Shown one piece after another: positions 1 to 5,710 of a stretch of DNA of 6,724 bases; positions within the stretch are counted from its first letter, which is position 1; every line of letters begins with the position of its first letter. A program made the position numbers and the translations under genes. Under the pieces are notes generated by a model, which did not search any database, had not been told where the DNA came from, and was given only the letters and a program-made list of their open reading frames with translations. The stretch comes from Deltaproteobacteria bacterium (lineage in GTDB: Bacteria > Desulfobacterota > Desulfarculia > Adiutricales > Adiutricaceae), in the NCBI GenBank assembly GCA_031269135.1, contig JAISZP010000018.1, positions 1 to 6,724 on the forward strand, in the 5' to 3' direction.

Positions 1-1313
1 AGTCCATAGCCAAAGCCATGGGGCGCAAGTTCGTGCGCTTTTCTTTGGGCGGCATGAAAGACGAGGCCGAGATACGAGGTCATCGCCGCACCTATATCGG
101 CGCGCTTCCGGGCCGCATAATTCAAGGCTTGAAGGCGGCCGGCTCGAACAACCCCGTCTTCATGCTGGATGAGGTCGACAAGATCGGTTCGGACTTTCGA
201 GGAGATCCGGCCTCGGCTTTGCTTGAGGCTTTGGACCCGGAGCAGAATTCGAATTTTTCCGACCACTACCTCAATCTCACCTTCGATCTCTCGAAGGTCA
301 TGTTCATCACCACCGCCAACTTCCTGGACCCCATCCCTCAGGCCTTGGAAGACCGTATGGAGGTGATCTATCTATCGGGCTACACCGCCGAGGAGAAGGT
401 GGCCATCGCCAAAAAACACCTTCTGCCGAGACTTCTGTCCGACCACGGTTTAAAACCCGAAAACATGGTCATGCATGATTCGACCATTCAGAAAGTGATA
501 GTCTCCTACACTCAGGAAGCGGGACTGCGCAGTCTAGACCGCAAACTCGCGGCCATTTGCCGCAAGGTCGCCAGAAAAGTCGCCGAAGGAGAAAACAAGA
601 AATTCACCATCACCAAAGGTCAGCTTCAGCGCTATCTCGGTCCCCCGGAAGTTCTCCCTGAACCTATGCTCTCGGAAGGCCAGCCCGGCGTCGTCACCGG
701 ACTCGCCTGGACGGAGATGGGCGGGGAGATAATGTATGTCGAGGTCAGGACCATGCCCGGCAAGGGAAACTTGACTCTCACCGGGCAACTCGGCGAGGTC
801 ATGAAAGAGAGCGCCCAGACGGTTTTGGCCTTCACCAGAGCCCACGCCGACAAATTGGGCTTGGAGAGGGATTTCTACGAAGAGTTGGATATCCACATTC
901 ACGTCCCTGCCGGGGCCGTGCCGAAAGAAGGACCGTCGGCGGGAGTCTCTCTTCTGATAGCTCTTGTTTCTGCCTTGACCGGTCAGTCGGCGCCTAGGGA
1001 CATAGCCATGACCGGCGAAATCACCCTCAGAGGGCAGATTATGGCCATCGGCGGGCTTAAGGAGAAATCGTTGGCGGCTTTAAGAGCCGGAATCAAAAAA
1101 ATAATCATTCCCAAACAAAATCTCAAGGACCTTGAGGACATACCCCTGGCTCTCAGACGAAAGATCCAGTTTCTGCCCGTCGATAATATTCAAGAGCTTT
1201 TGGAATACTCTTTTCCCGACAAGAACTTCAGCAAAAAGCTCAAGAGCGCTCGCGCCCGCGTCCGCGTCAAAAGGGTCCCCAGCATTCGGCGCAGGCGTCA
1301 GGAATTAAGGTGA
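1..1313 (+). CDS. lon: ATP-dependent protease Lon, C-terminal part (5' end outside window)
   Basis: This is the ATP-dependent serine protease of the cytoplasm, which unfolds and degrades damaged and short-lived regulatory proteins. The reading frame is open from base 3, the first full codon, so the start, the substrate-binding N domain and the Walker A loop lie left of the window; the ATG at 18 is internal. Counting from that Met: Walker B is VFMLDEVDK at 47-55, sensor-1 is TTAN at 98-101, and a sensor-2-like region is GLRSLDRKL at 169-177. The proteolytic domain follows from about residue 225. Its catalytic Ser307 is in PKEGPSAGV and Lys350 in GGLKEK. The 43-residue gap between them equals that of E. 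coli Ser679/Lys722, so the active site is intact. The C-terminal tail, residues 406-431, is unusually basic (13 Lys/Arg in 26). The gene is followed after 4 bases by the radical SAM gene. Confidence 0.97.
   Translation, partial: SIAKAMGRKFVRFSLGGMKDEAEIRGHRRTYIGALPGRIIQGLKAAGSNNPVFMLDEVDKIGSDFRGDPASALLEALDPEQNSNFSDHYLNLTFDLSKVMFITTANFLDPIPQALEDRMEVIYLSGYTAEEKVAIAKKHLLPRLLSDHGLKPENMVMHDSTIQKVIVSYTQEAGLRSLDRKLAAICRKVARKVAEGENKKFTITKGQLQRYLGPPEVLPEPMLSEGQPGVVTGLAWTEMGGEIMYVEVRTMPGKGNLTLTGQLGEVMKESAQTVLAFTRAHADKLGLERDFYEELDIHIHVPAGAVPKEGPSAGVSLLIALVSALTGQSAPRDIAMTGEITLRGQIMAIGGLKEKSLAALRAGIKKIIIPKQNLKDLEDIPLALRRKIQFLPVDNIQELLEYSFPDKNFSKKLKSARARVRVKRVPSIRRRRQELR
1307..1313 (+). promoter_or_regulatory. 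Ribosome-binding site of the radical SAM gene, overlapping the lon stop
   Basis: AAGGTGA contains a good AAGG Shine-Dalgarno core seven bases before the ATG at 1318, and its last three bases are the lon TGA stop. This arrangement fixes the downstream start and suggests that ribosomes finishing lon help initiate the next gene. Confidence 0.7.
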
Positions 1314-1317
1314 GCTG

Positions 1318-2289
1318 ATGGCTTGCACCCTTTGCGGGCATAAGTGCCGCGTCGACCGGATGGGCGGCGAAACCGGTCGATGCGGGGCCGGAAAAAAGGT
1401 GGGCTTTTCTTCCGCGCTCATTCACCCTGGAGAAGAGCCTTTTTTGTCCGGTCAAACGTTTTCCCACAATGAAGATAAGATCATCAACGGCTCTGGGACC
1501 ATTTTTTTCACTCGCTGCAATTTGAGCTGCGTCTTTTGCCAAAATCATCAGATCTCCCAGTCCGCCCAGCAAGGTCAGGACATTGAAATCGACCAACTGG
1601 TGGAGATTATGTTTCGATTGGCTGGGGCGGGGGCTTACAACATAAATTTGGTTTCGCCGACCCCTTACGCCTTCGAGATCGCCCAGGCGCTGGCCATAGC
1701 GAAGCAGAAAGGCTTGAAGCTGCCTGTCGTCTACAACACAGGCGGTTATGACTCATTGGAGGCTCTTGCCTTGATGGAAGGTTTGGTGGACATTTACCTT
1801 CCGGACGCCAAGATAGGCCGCGCTCCCGACGCCGATCCGCAAGAGCCTGACGCCCGGGCCTTACGGCTGTTCGGCGCTAGAGACTACTGCGAGGTCAATA
1901 AAGCGGCTTTGCGGGAAATGAAGAGGCAGGTGGGACATTTGGAGCTCAATAGCCAAGGTCTAGCCACCAAGGGCCTGGCGGTCAGGCATTTGGTTCTTCC
2001 GGACAACCTCGCCAGAACCGATATGCTCCTTGGTTGGTTGGTCGAAAACCTCGGCGCCGATCTTTATTTGAGCTTAATGGCCCAGTATTTCCCCACAAAC
2101 AAATTGGCGGTCGGCTATAACCCGGAATTCGCCGATATGCCCGGATTAGGACGCCCTTTGTCGGTGAGGGAATACGAGAGATCGATGAATCAGGCTTGGG
2201 AGATGGGCCTGCACAACACTTTCACCCAGGACCTTGAGTCGGCCTCCAAGATGTTGCCGGATTTCACCAAAGAAGAAGTTTTCAACTGA
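1318..2289 (+). CDS. Radical SAM protein, COG1313 / PflX family
   Basis: This 323-residue protein resembles pyruvate formate-lyase activating enzymes but belongs to the uncharacterised PflX (COG1313) branch; its substrate is not known. The radical SAM cluster motif CNLSCVFC supplies Cys67, Cys71 and Cys74 (CX3CX2C), which would bind the 4Fe-4S cluster that cleaves S-adenosylmethionine. Family hallmarks read in order are an N-terminal cysteine set (C3, C6, C10, C22), GEEP at 38-41, GSGTIFF at 58-64, INLVSPTPY, VVYNTGGYDS, VDIYLPDAKIG and VRHLVLP. The length fits the family at about 300 residues. The N-terminal cysteines could bind a second metal site, which is an inference. The start at 1318 is supported by the overlapping ribosome-binding site. 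It is probably co-transcribed with lon. Confidence is high for the family and low for any specific reaction, and I do not claim it activates a formate lyase. Confidence 0.93.
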   Translation: MACTLCGHKCRVDRMGGETGRCGAGKKVGFSSALIHPGEEPFLSGQTFSHNEDKIINGSGTIFFTRCNLSCVFCQNHQISQSAQQGQDIEIDQLVEIMFRLAGAGAYNINLVSPTPYAFEIAQALAIAKQKGLKLPVVYNTGGYDSLEALALMEGLVDIYLPDAKIGRAPDADPQEPDARALRLFGARDYCEVNKAALREMKRQVGHLELNSQGLATKGLAVRHLVLPDNLARTDMLLGWLVENLGADLYLSLMAQYFPTNKLAVGYNPEFADMPGLGRPLSVREYERSMNQAWEMGLHNTFTQDLESASKMLPDFTKEEVFN

Positions 2290-2324
2290 CGAGGCGGGCT
2301 TTGATGGAGGGCTTTTGGCCCTTT

Positions 2325-2350
2325 AAGGCGAGCTTTTGTGTTCGCCTTTT
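2325..2350 (+). terminator. Probable Rho-independent terminator after the radical SAM gene
   Basis: AAGGCGA (2325-2331) pairs perfectly with TCGCCTT (2342-2348) around a 10-base loop, and the right arm runs into a T stretch ending at 2350. It lies 35 bases after the stop. A smaller hairpin, AGGGC/GCCCT (2308-2312 with 2318-2322), precedes it. The T run is short and partly in the stem, so termination may be incomplete. The AAGGCGA arm also recurs at 2807, 2833 and 3022 in the repeat field downstream. Confidence 0.6.
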
Positions 2351-2449
2351 ATGGTCCGCAGCCCGCAGTCTTTCACGCGAAGTCTTTCGGCTAAGTTTCG
2401 CCGAGCGCCGTTTTTGATTCCGCCTTCTTGCATCAAATCTCGCAGCCAA

Positions 2450-2520
2450 TATTGCATCCCATATTACGTCTAATGTCGCATCCAATAGTGCATCCATATT
2501 ACGTCTAATGTCGCATCCAA
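2450..2520. repeat. Tandem pair of 36/35-bp repeats
   Basis: Unit 1 (2450-2485) and unit 2 (2486-2520) are adjacent and differ by one substitution and one inserted C. The last 26 bases of each (2460-2485 and 2495-2520) are identical. The near-identity points to a recent duplication. Each unit contains two GCATCC words. The partial third match at 2443-2450 (GCAGCCAAT) suggests the array was once longer on its left. Confidence 0.9.
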
Positions 2521-2524
2521 GATT

Positions 2525-2573
2525 CGCTTTTAGTCTTGTCGCCTATTTAGTCTCAGCGCCTCTTTAGTTTCCT
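2525..2573. repeat. Three degenerate 15-17-bp tandem units
   Basis: Units at 2525-2539, 2540-2556 and 2557-2573 share the pattern CGC(CT)NTTTAGTNT. They directly follow the 35-bp pair. Read on the opposite strand the core is TAAANAGGCG, which resembles the AAGGCG core of the repeat field further right, so this may be the same family in inverted orientation. That relation is an inference from short words. Confidence 0.65.
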
Positions 2574-2831
2574 CACATATTCAGGCTTTTCGCCTGTCTC
2601 AAAAATTCCCTCCCATTTCGAATAAATCATTAATTGAAAGGCTTATTCAATCCCAGTGGGTTTAATCAAAAATTTCCGGCTGAAAACCGCGTCGGCAATA
2701 TTTTTTGAGGCAAGTAGGCGAACCCATGGAGACATTTATGGAGAACGTTTAAGGGCGCTTATTTAAGGAGCGCTATAGAAGGGCATCGTCGAAGAGCGCT
2801 CATTGAAAGGCGAACGTTTAAGGACCCATCC

Positions 2832-2996
2832 TAAGGCGATCTCTTTATGGGTGACCTGTCGACGGGCGTTCTCTTTATGGGTGGCCTGTCGACGGGCGTT
2901 CTGTCTACGGGTGTTCTGTCGACGGGCGATCTATTGATGGGCGATCTATTGATGGGCGATCTATCGATTGCTGATTTGTCGACGGGTGCTCTGTTG
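2832..2996. repeat. 15-bp tandem array, eleven units
   Basis: Eleven contiguous units of exactly 15 bases fit a consensus close to ACGGGCGWTCTRTYG, each opening ACGGG or ATGGG in most copies. The last ten, 2847-2996, are exactly 150 bases without an indel. Units 2922-2936 and 2937-2951 differ by a single base. GTCGAC recurs where a unit ending GTCG meets one beginning AC. In the + frame each unit codes (T/M)-G-(D/V/G/A)-L-(S/L/F), and the first unit carries an in-frame TAA at 2832. Slippage or unequal exchange is the simplest origin. Confidence 0.9.
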
Positions 2997-3158
2997 ATGT
3001 GTGTTGTTCAGTGCCGTCTGAAAGGCGACCATTCAAAGGCGCCATTGAATGGAGAGATGGGTAAAAAGACCTGCGCCTCTAAAACGCGCTCCTGCTTGGC
3101 TCCTGGTCGCTGTGGATTTGTCGTCTGCGAATCGATGCGTCTGCGCATCATCGGGTGA
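2847..3158 (+). CDS. Doubtful 103-residue ORF with pentapeptide-like repeats
   Basis: The first 50 residues are ten five-residue repeats such as GDLST, GVLST and GDLLM, with leucine fixed at the centre in all ten. This is reminiscent of pentapeptide-repeat proteins (A-D/N-L-X-X), although glycine replaces the usual alanine. Leucine is kept through CTG, CTC, CTA and TTG codons, which mildly favours past selection on protein. The tail is unrelated, basic and cysteine-containing (six Cys), and I recognise no domain in it. Against a real gene: the nearest Shine-Dalgarno-like AAGG (2833-2836) is ten bases from the ATG, no promoter is evident, the flanking cassettes break frame, and any 15-bp array reads as pentapeptides. 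It could be a remnant of a longer repeat protein or simply a minisatellite. Confidence 0.2.
   Translation: MGDLSTGVLFMGGLSTGVLSTGVLSTGDLLMGDLLMGDLSIADLSTGALLMCVVQCRLKGDHSKAPLNGEMGKKTCASKTRSCLAPGRCGFVVCESMRLRIIG
3029..3052. repeat. Perfect 8-bp inverted repeat
   Basis: CCATTCAA (3029-3036) pairs with TTGAATGG (3045-3052) around an 8-base loop containing the palindrome GGCGCC. It sits at the right end of the cassette field. There is no T run next to it, so it does not look like a terminator on the + strand. It may simply be an inverted pair of cassettes. Confidence 0.7.
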
Positions 3159-3187
3159 TTGGGGACGCTGAAAGCGATGATGGAAGC

Positions 3188-3232
3188 GATAATAGAAGAA
3201 AAAATAGAAGGATAATGGAAGAAAAATAGAAG
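3188..3232. repeat. Purine-rich 23/22-bp tandem pair
   Basis: Copies at 3188-3210 and 3211-3232 are adjacent and share the pattern GATAATRGAAG followed by an A run and TAGAAG. They differ by one A/G change and one A in the homopolymer. The + strand here is almost purely purine plus T. Confidence 0.85.
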
Positions 3233-3374
3233 GCGGCAGATGGGAAAGCGCGGCTCTCGCTTAAGATATGTTTATAAGCAAATGATTGTTTGCAGGATTT
3301 TTTCGGCGAATCTCATCTGCGGCGTTTTAAACGGCGGCTTATTCCTCTCGATAAAAAAACTCAGCAGGCGCGTC

Positions 3375-5351
3375 TTAGGAGCGAGAGGCGGCGCGGGGCG
3401 ATATTTTTTTCAAGAAGGCTTCGACAGGTTCAAAGCTAGTCGCCAAAGGGCTTGGCGGAAGACTTTTGAGCACTTGTTTTCCATACCATGTGTCGACGAG
3501 ACGTTTGTCCATCACCGCGAGCAGGCCGGTGTCGGTCCTGGAGCGAAGGAGTCTGCCCAAACCCTGCTTCAAGGTAAGCGTCATGGTCGGCAGAGCGAAC
3601 TGGGTGAAACCGTTTCCTCCTTGAGATTCGATCAACTTTTTCCGGGCCTGAAAAAGAGGTTGATTTGGTCTGGTGAAGGGAAGTTTGTCGATGATCACCA
3701 CCGAAAGGCTTTCGCCCGGGACGTCGACGCCCTGCCAGAAGCTTAAAGTGGCTAAAAGGACGGAGCTTACGTCCTTTTTGAATTTTTCCAACAGAACTGT
3801 CCGCGATTGTTCTCCCTGGACGTATAGGGTCCAGGGCAAAAGATCCTTCAGAGTTTTTGCGGTTTTTTTCATCATGCCGATCGAGGTGAAAAGCAAAAGG
3901 GCTCTGCCGACGGAGAGCTTTAGGATCCTTTTCACGTCGGTTATGTAGGCCTCGAAGAAGTCGCCTTCGCCCGGCACAGGAAAATGCTTCGGAACATAAA
4001 GAAGAGTGGCGTTTTTGTAATCGTAGGGAGAGGGCAGGCTTAAGCTCGCGGTTTTCGGCGGCAGAGCCAGACGCTTTTTTAGAAACTCGAAGTCGCCGTA
4101 AGAAGATAAGGTGGCGGAGGTTATCACGACAGGTTTTTTACTGTCAAGCAGGGCCTTGCCTAAAATTTCGCCTCCATTTATGGGCAGAACGGAAAGTTCC
4201 ACGCCGTTGCTTCTCTTTTCTATTTGGTAGACGCAGGTCGGGTCCGCAGCCTCGAGCAATTTGACCGCCGTCTCGGCGGTACGATTAAGTTTGCTTTTCA
4301 AGACCTCGAATTCGAGGTCGTCATGTTCATGGGGGAGCACCGGAATAAGACCTATGAGGGTTATGGCCATTTCCTTTATAGACTCCAAAGCCTGCCGAAT
4401 TGATTTCTGATTTTCCTTGTCTCCGTCTTCAGGGAAGAGTTCGGATTCGCTTTCGACGTCTTTGAAAAGCTCGGGCAAGTTCTCCAGCGTATTTTCGAAA
4501 AGAAGGGCTGTATCCAGCAGGTTGGCGAGGTTGGGAGTCGTTTCGAAAAGACTTACGATGTTTTTGGCTACTTGCATGACTTCCCACGACTGGAGACTGT
4601 CGCCGAACCAGCTGGTGGCCACATCTTCCGCCATGTGTCCTTCATCCAAGATGGCCGCGTCCCATTCAGGCAAGACGGCGTTGGCGCTTTCAAGTCTGAT
4701 GCTTATGTCGGCCATGAAAAGATGATGGTTGACCAAGATCAGATCCGCGCTTTGAGCTTGGCGCTTGACGCGCATCCAGAAACATTTTTCGGCGAAGGGG
4801 CATTCGGCGGGTTTCTTGCATATTTCCGGCACGGCGCCAAGCGTCCCTTTGGAGAAAAATTTGGGGAGAGGATCCGGCATCTCGATGATTTCCCCGGTGG
4901 CGGTGGTTTCGACCCATTTGGTCAAATCATGGAGGTATTCCTTTTGCCTGGCGGTCCGCAAAAGATCGGTCCTGCCTTGCCTGCGGATTAGAGCGTTATA
5001 GCGCATAAAGCATAGGTAGTTGTCGCGGCCTTTGACCAGCACGGCCAGAAAATTCGCGTTGAAGTATTTTTTTATGAACTTGAGGTCTTTATAGAAGATT
5101 TGGTCTTGGAGGTTGATTAGGCCGGTGGAAATGACCGTCTTTTTTCTTGATAAAAGAGCCGGCAGGATATAGGCCAAAGTTTTGCCCGTACCCGTGCCGG
5201 CTTCTATGAGAGCTAAGCTGCCGTCATTGAAAGCCTTGGCGACTTCCAAGGCCATGTCCAGCTGTTCTTTTCTCGCTTCGTAGGCGCCCCACTTGTTTAG
5301 AGGGCCGTCGGGACCTAAAAGGTCGGCGAGTTGCTTGAAATTGATTGGCAT
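3375..5351 (-). CDS. dinG: DinG-type 5'-3' DNA helicase with iron-sulfur cluster (XPD/DinG superfamily 2)
   Basis: This complete 658-residue ATP-dependent helicase is of the DinG/YoaA type, which unwinds R-loops, D-loops and other structured DNA during repair. Motifs in order are Walker A AGTGTGKT at 51-58, DEGH (the DinG version of the DEAH box) at 236-239, TSATL at 411-415, motif V around FWQGVDVPGE at 538-547, and motif VI QGLGRLLRS at 596-604 with the arginine finger region. Four cysteines (114, 178, 184, 190) lie between motifs Ia and II, as in the 4Fe-4S domain of E. coli DinG. There is no N-terminal exonuclease domain, unlike the Gram-positive DinG proteins. The ATG at 5351 is supported by AGGA (5361-5364) nine bases upstream. 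The symbol is assigned by family; YoaA-type paralogues cannot be excluded. No LexA-like operator was recognised upstream. Confidence 0.93.
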   Translation of the reverse strand: MPINFKQLADLLGPDGPLNKWGAYEARKEQLDMALEVAKAFNDGSLALIEAGTGTGKTLAYILPALLSRKKTVISTGLINLQDQIFYKDLKFIKKYFNANFLAVLVKGRDNYLCFMRYNALIRRQGRTDLLRTARQKEYLHDLTKWVETTATGEIIEMPDPLPKFFSKGTLGAVPEICKKPAECPFAEKCFWMRVKRQAQSADLILVNHHLFMADISIRLESANAVLPEWDAAILDEGHMAEDVATSWFGDSLQSWEVMQVAKNIVSLFETTPNLANLLDTALLFENTLENLPELFKDVESESELFPEDGDKENQKSIRQALESIKEMAITLIGLIPVLPHEHDDLEFEVLKSKLNRTAETAVKLLEAADPTCVYQIEKRSNGVELSVLPINGGEILGKALLDSKKPVVITSATLSSYGDFEFLKKRLALPPKTASLSLPSPYDYKNATLLYVPKHFPVPGEGDFFEAYITDVKRILKLSVGRALLLFTSIGMMKKTAKTLKDLLPWTLYVQGEQSRTVLLEKFKKDVSSVLLATLSFWQGVDVPGESLSVVIIDKLPFTRPNQPLFQARKKLIESQGGNGFTQFALPTMTLTLKQGLGRLLRSRTDTGLLAVMDKRLVDTWYGKQVLKSLPPSPLATSFEPVEAFLKKISPRAASRS

Positions 5352-5443
5352 TAAGGCCGGTCCTGCGAGATGTACCCGGATCCAAGGCCGAATTTTTCTC
5401 TTAAAGAAGGTGACGCTTCAGCGAACTAAGCGGTTCTTTTTAC

Positions 5444-5459
5444 GGCCGCGCAAGCGGCC
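5444..5459. repeat. GC-rich 6-bp hairpin with GCAA loop
   Basis: GGCCGC (5444-5449) and GCGGCC (5454-5459) are perfectly complementary around GCAA. A GNRA-type loop forms if the + strand is transcribed; the - strand loop is TTGC. The hairpin lies in the leader of the helicase gene, 93 bases before its start. No T run follows on the - strand, so it is not a terminator. Confidence 0.6.
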
Positions 5460-5615
5460 AATCAACTCCAAAAGCCGATTATCCTTAAAAAGCGCGGGTA
5501 TGCTTTCGAATAACACCCCCTCCAATCGACTGCTGAGGGCGCCTGGTCGTCTTAGGCAAAAATTTCCCCGTCCCATTTCGGAAAAGGGAATTGTTGATGG
5601 CATAGACCAAGACCT

Positions 5616-5644
5616 ATTTTAATCGATCTACAGGAAAAAATGAA
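5616..5644 (-). promoter_or_regulatory. Candidate sigma-70 promoter for the helicase gene
   Basis: On the - strand TTCATT (5644-5639) and TAAAAT (5621-5616) are separated by 17 bases. The -10 matches the consensus at five of six positions and the -35 at only three. Transcription from here would give a leader of roughly 260 bases before the helicase ATG. This was picked by eye in AT-rich sequence and is tentative. Confidence 0.3.
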
Positions 5645-5653
5645 ACGCGAATT

Positions 5654-5681
5654 GAATTCAAGACGAACTCGATTTGAATTC
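5654..5681. repeat. Inverted repeat GAATTCAA/TTGAATTC, operator or weak terminator
   Basis: GAATTCAA (5654-5661) pairs with TTGAATTC (5674-5681) around 12 bases. The left arm is part of the perfect 10-base palindrome TTGAATTCAA (5652-5661). TTGAATTC therefore recurs in the same orientation at a 22-bp spacing, about two helical turns. Five T follow on the + strand, the wrong side for the - strand gene ending at 5711. It lies just upstream of the candidate helicase promoter, so a protein-binding site is as likely as a terminator. Confidence 0.5.
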
Positions 5682-5710
5682 TTTTTAACGTCCCGCCTCT
5701 TGAACTTTGG

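Larger units (their letters stand above)
2715..3060. repeat. Degenerate field of 10-15-bp cassettes around a clean 15-bp array
   Basis: The sequence can be cut into consecutive cassettes that mostly begin AGG or GGG and end in TTA, GAA or TGA. Approximate units left of the clean array are 2715-2729, 2730-2741, 2742-2751, 2752-2765, 2766-2780, 2781-2793, 2794-2807, 2808-2820 and 2821-2833. Similar ones run from 2997 to about 3052. The 12-mer GAACGTTTAAGG occurs at 2743-2754 and again at 2812-2823. AAGGCGA occurs at 2807, 2833 and 3022. Unit length varies from 10 to 15, so most of the field cannot be coding in one frame. The centre at 2832-2996 is regular. Confidence 0.7.
2351..3374. other. Roughly 1-kb repeat-rich gap without a convincing gene
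   Basis: The gap lies between the convergent ends of the lon/radical SAM unit and the helicase gene. It is built mainly of short direct repeats, described separately at 2450-2520, 2525-2573, 2715-3060 and 3188-3232. The remaining pieces (2574-2714 and 3061-3187) hold only a small CAGGC/GCCTG hairpin at 2582-2596 and no gene-like feature. A weak hairpin, GCAAA/TTTGC (3278-3293), is followed by six T at 3298-3303. I see no transposase, terminal inverted repeats or RNA gene. Because both flanking genes point into it, it needs no promoter and could tolerate expansion. Confidence 0.7.
5352..5710. other. 359-bp gap between the PA2779-like gene and the helicase
   Basis: Both flanking genes are on the - strand, so this may be an internal leader or hold a separate promoter. 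It contains an inverted repeat (5654-5681), a candidate promoter (5616-5644) and a GC hairpin, GGCCGC/GCGGCC with a GCAA loop (5444-5459). A - strand ORF of 61 codons (5603-5418) has no recognisable domain and a weak ribosome-binding site (AGG nine bases upstream), so I do not call it a gene. Confidence 0.6.

Noticed and set aside
534..902. Open frame antisense to lon
   Set aside because: It lies fully inside the conserved Lon protease coding sequence and shows no domain of its own.
1267..1596. Open frame antisense to the lon/radical SAM junction
   Set aside because: It overlaps two well-supported genes, has no recognisable motif and has no ribosome-binding evidence.
2282..2497. 71-codon - strand frame rich in Asp-Ala repeats
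   Set aside because: Its repetitive start is just the 35-bp tandem DNA repeat read on the other strand. The rest is a basic low-complexity run across the terminator of the neighbouring gene.
2450..2520. CRISPR-like direct repeats
   Set aside because: Only two directly adjacent copies with no spacers and no cas genes; this is a tandem duplication.
2832..2996. Plasmid-type iterons or a replication origin
   Set aside because: Units are contiguous and degenerate. No DnaA-box cluster, AT-rich melting region or replication gene lies nearby.
3344..3388. CCTCTCG/CGAGAGG inverted repeat at the helicase 3' end as a terminator
   Set aside because: The arms are separated by 31 bases and straddle the stop codon. 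The nearby seven-base T run on the - strand (3359-3353) lies inside the loop rather than after the stem.
3240..3746. 168-codon + strand frame
   Set aside because: Most of it is antisense to the conserved helicase C-terminus (motifs V-VI), and the non-overlapping start has no domain.
4417..5001. Several + strand frames (4417-4725, 4572-4991, 4765-5001)
   Set aside because: All are antisense shadows of the helicase gene, which carries the complete set of family motifs.
5418..5603. 61-codon - strand frame between the PA2779-like gene and the helicase
   Set aside because: It has the right strand and position for an operon member, but the ribosome-binding site is weak, the predicted transcript start is only a few bases ahead of it, and no family is recognisable.
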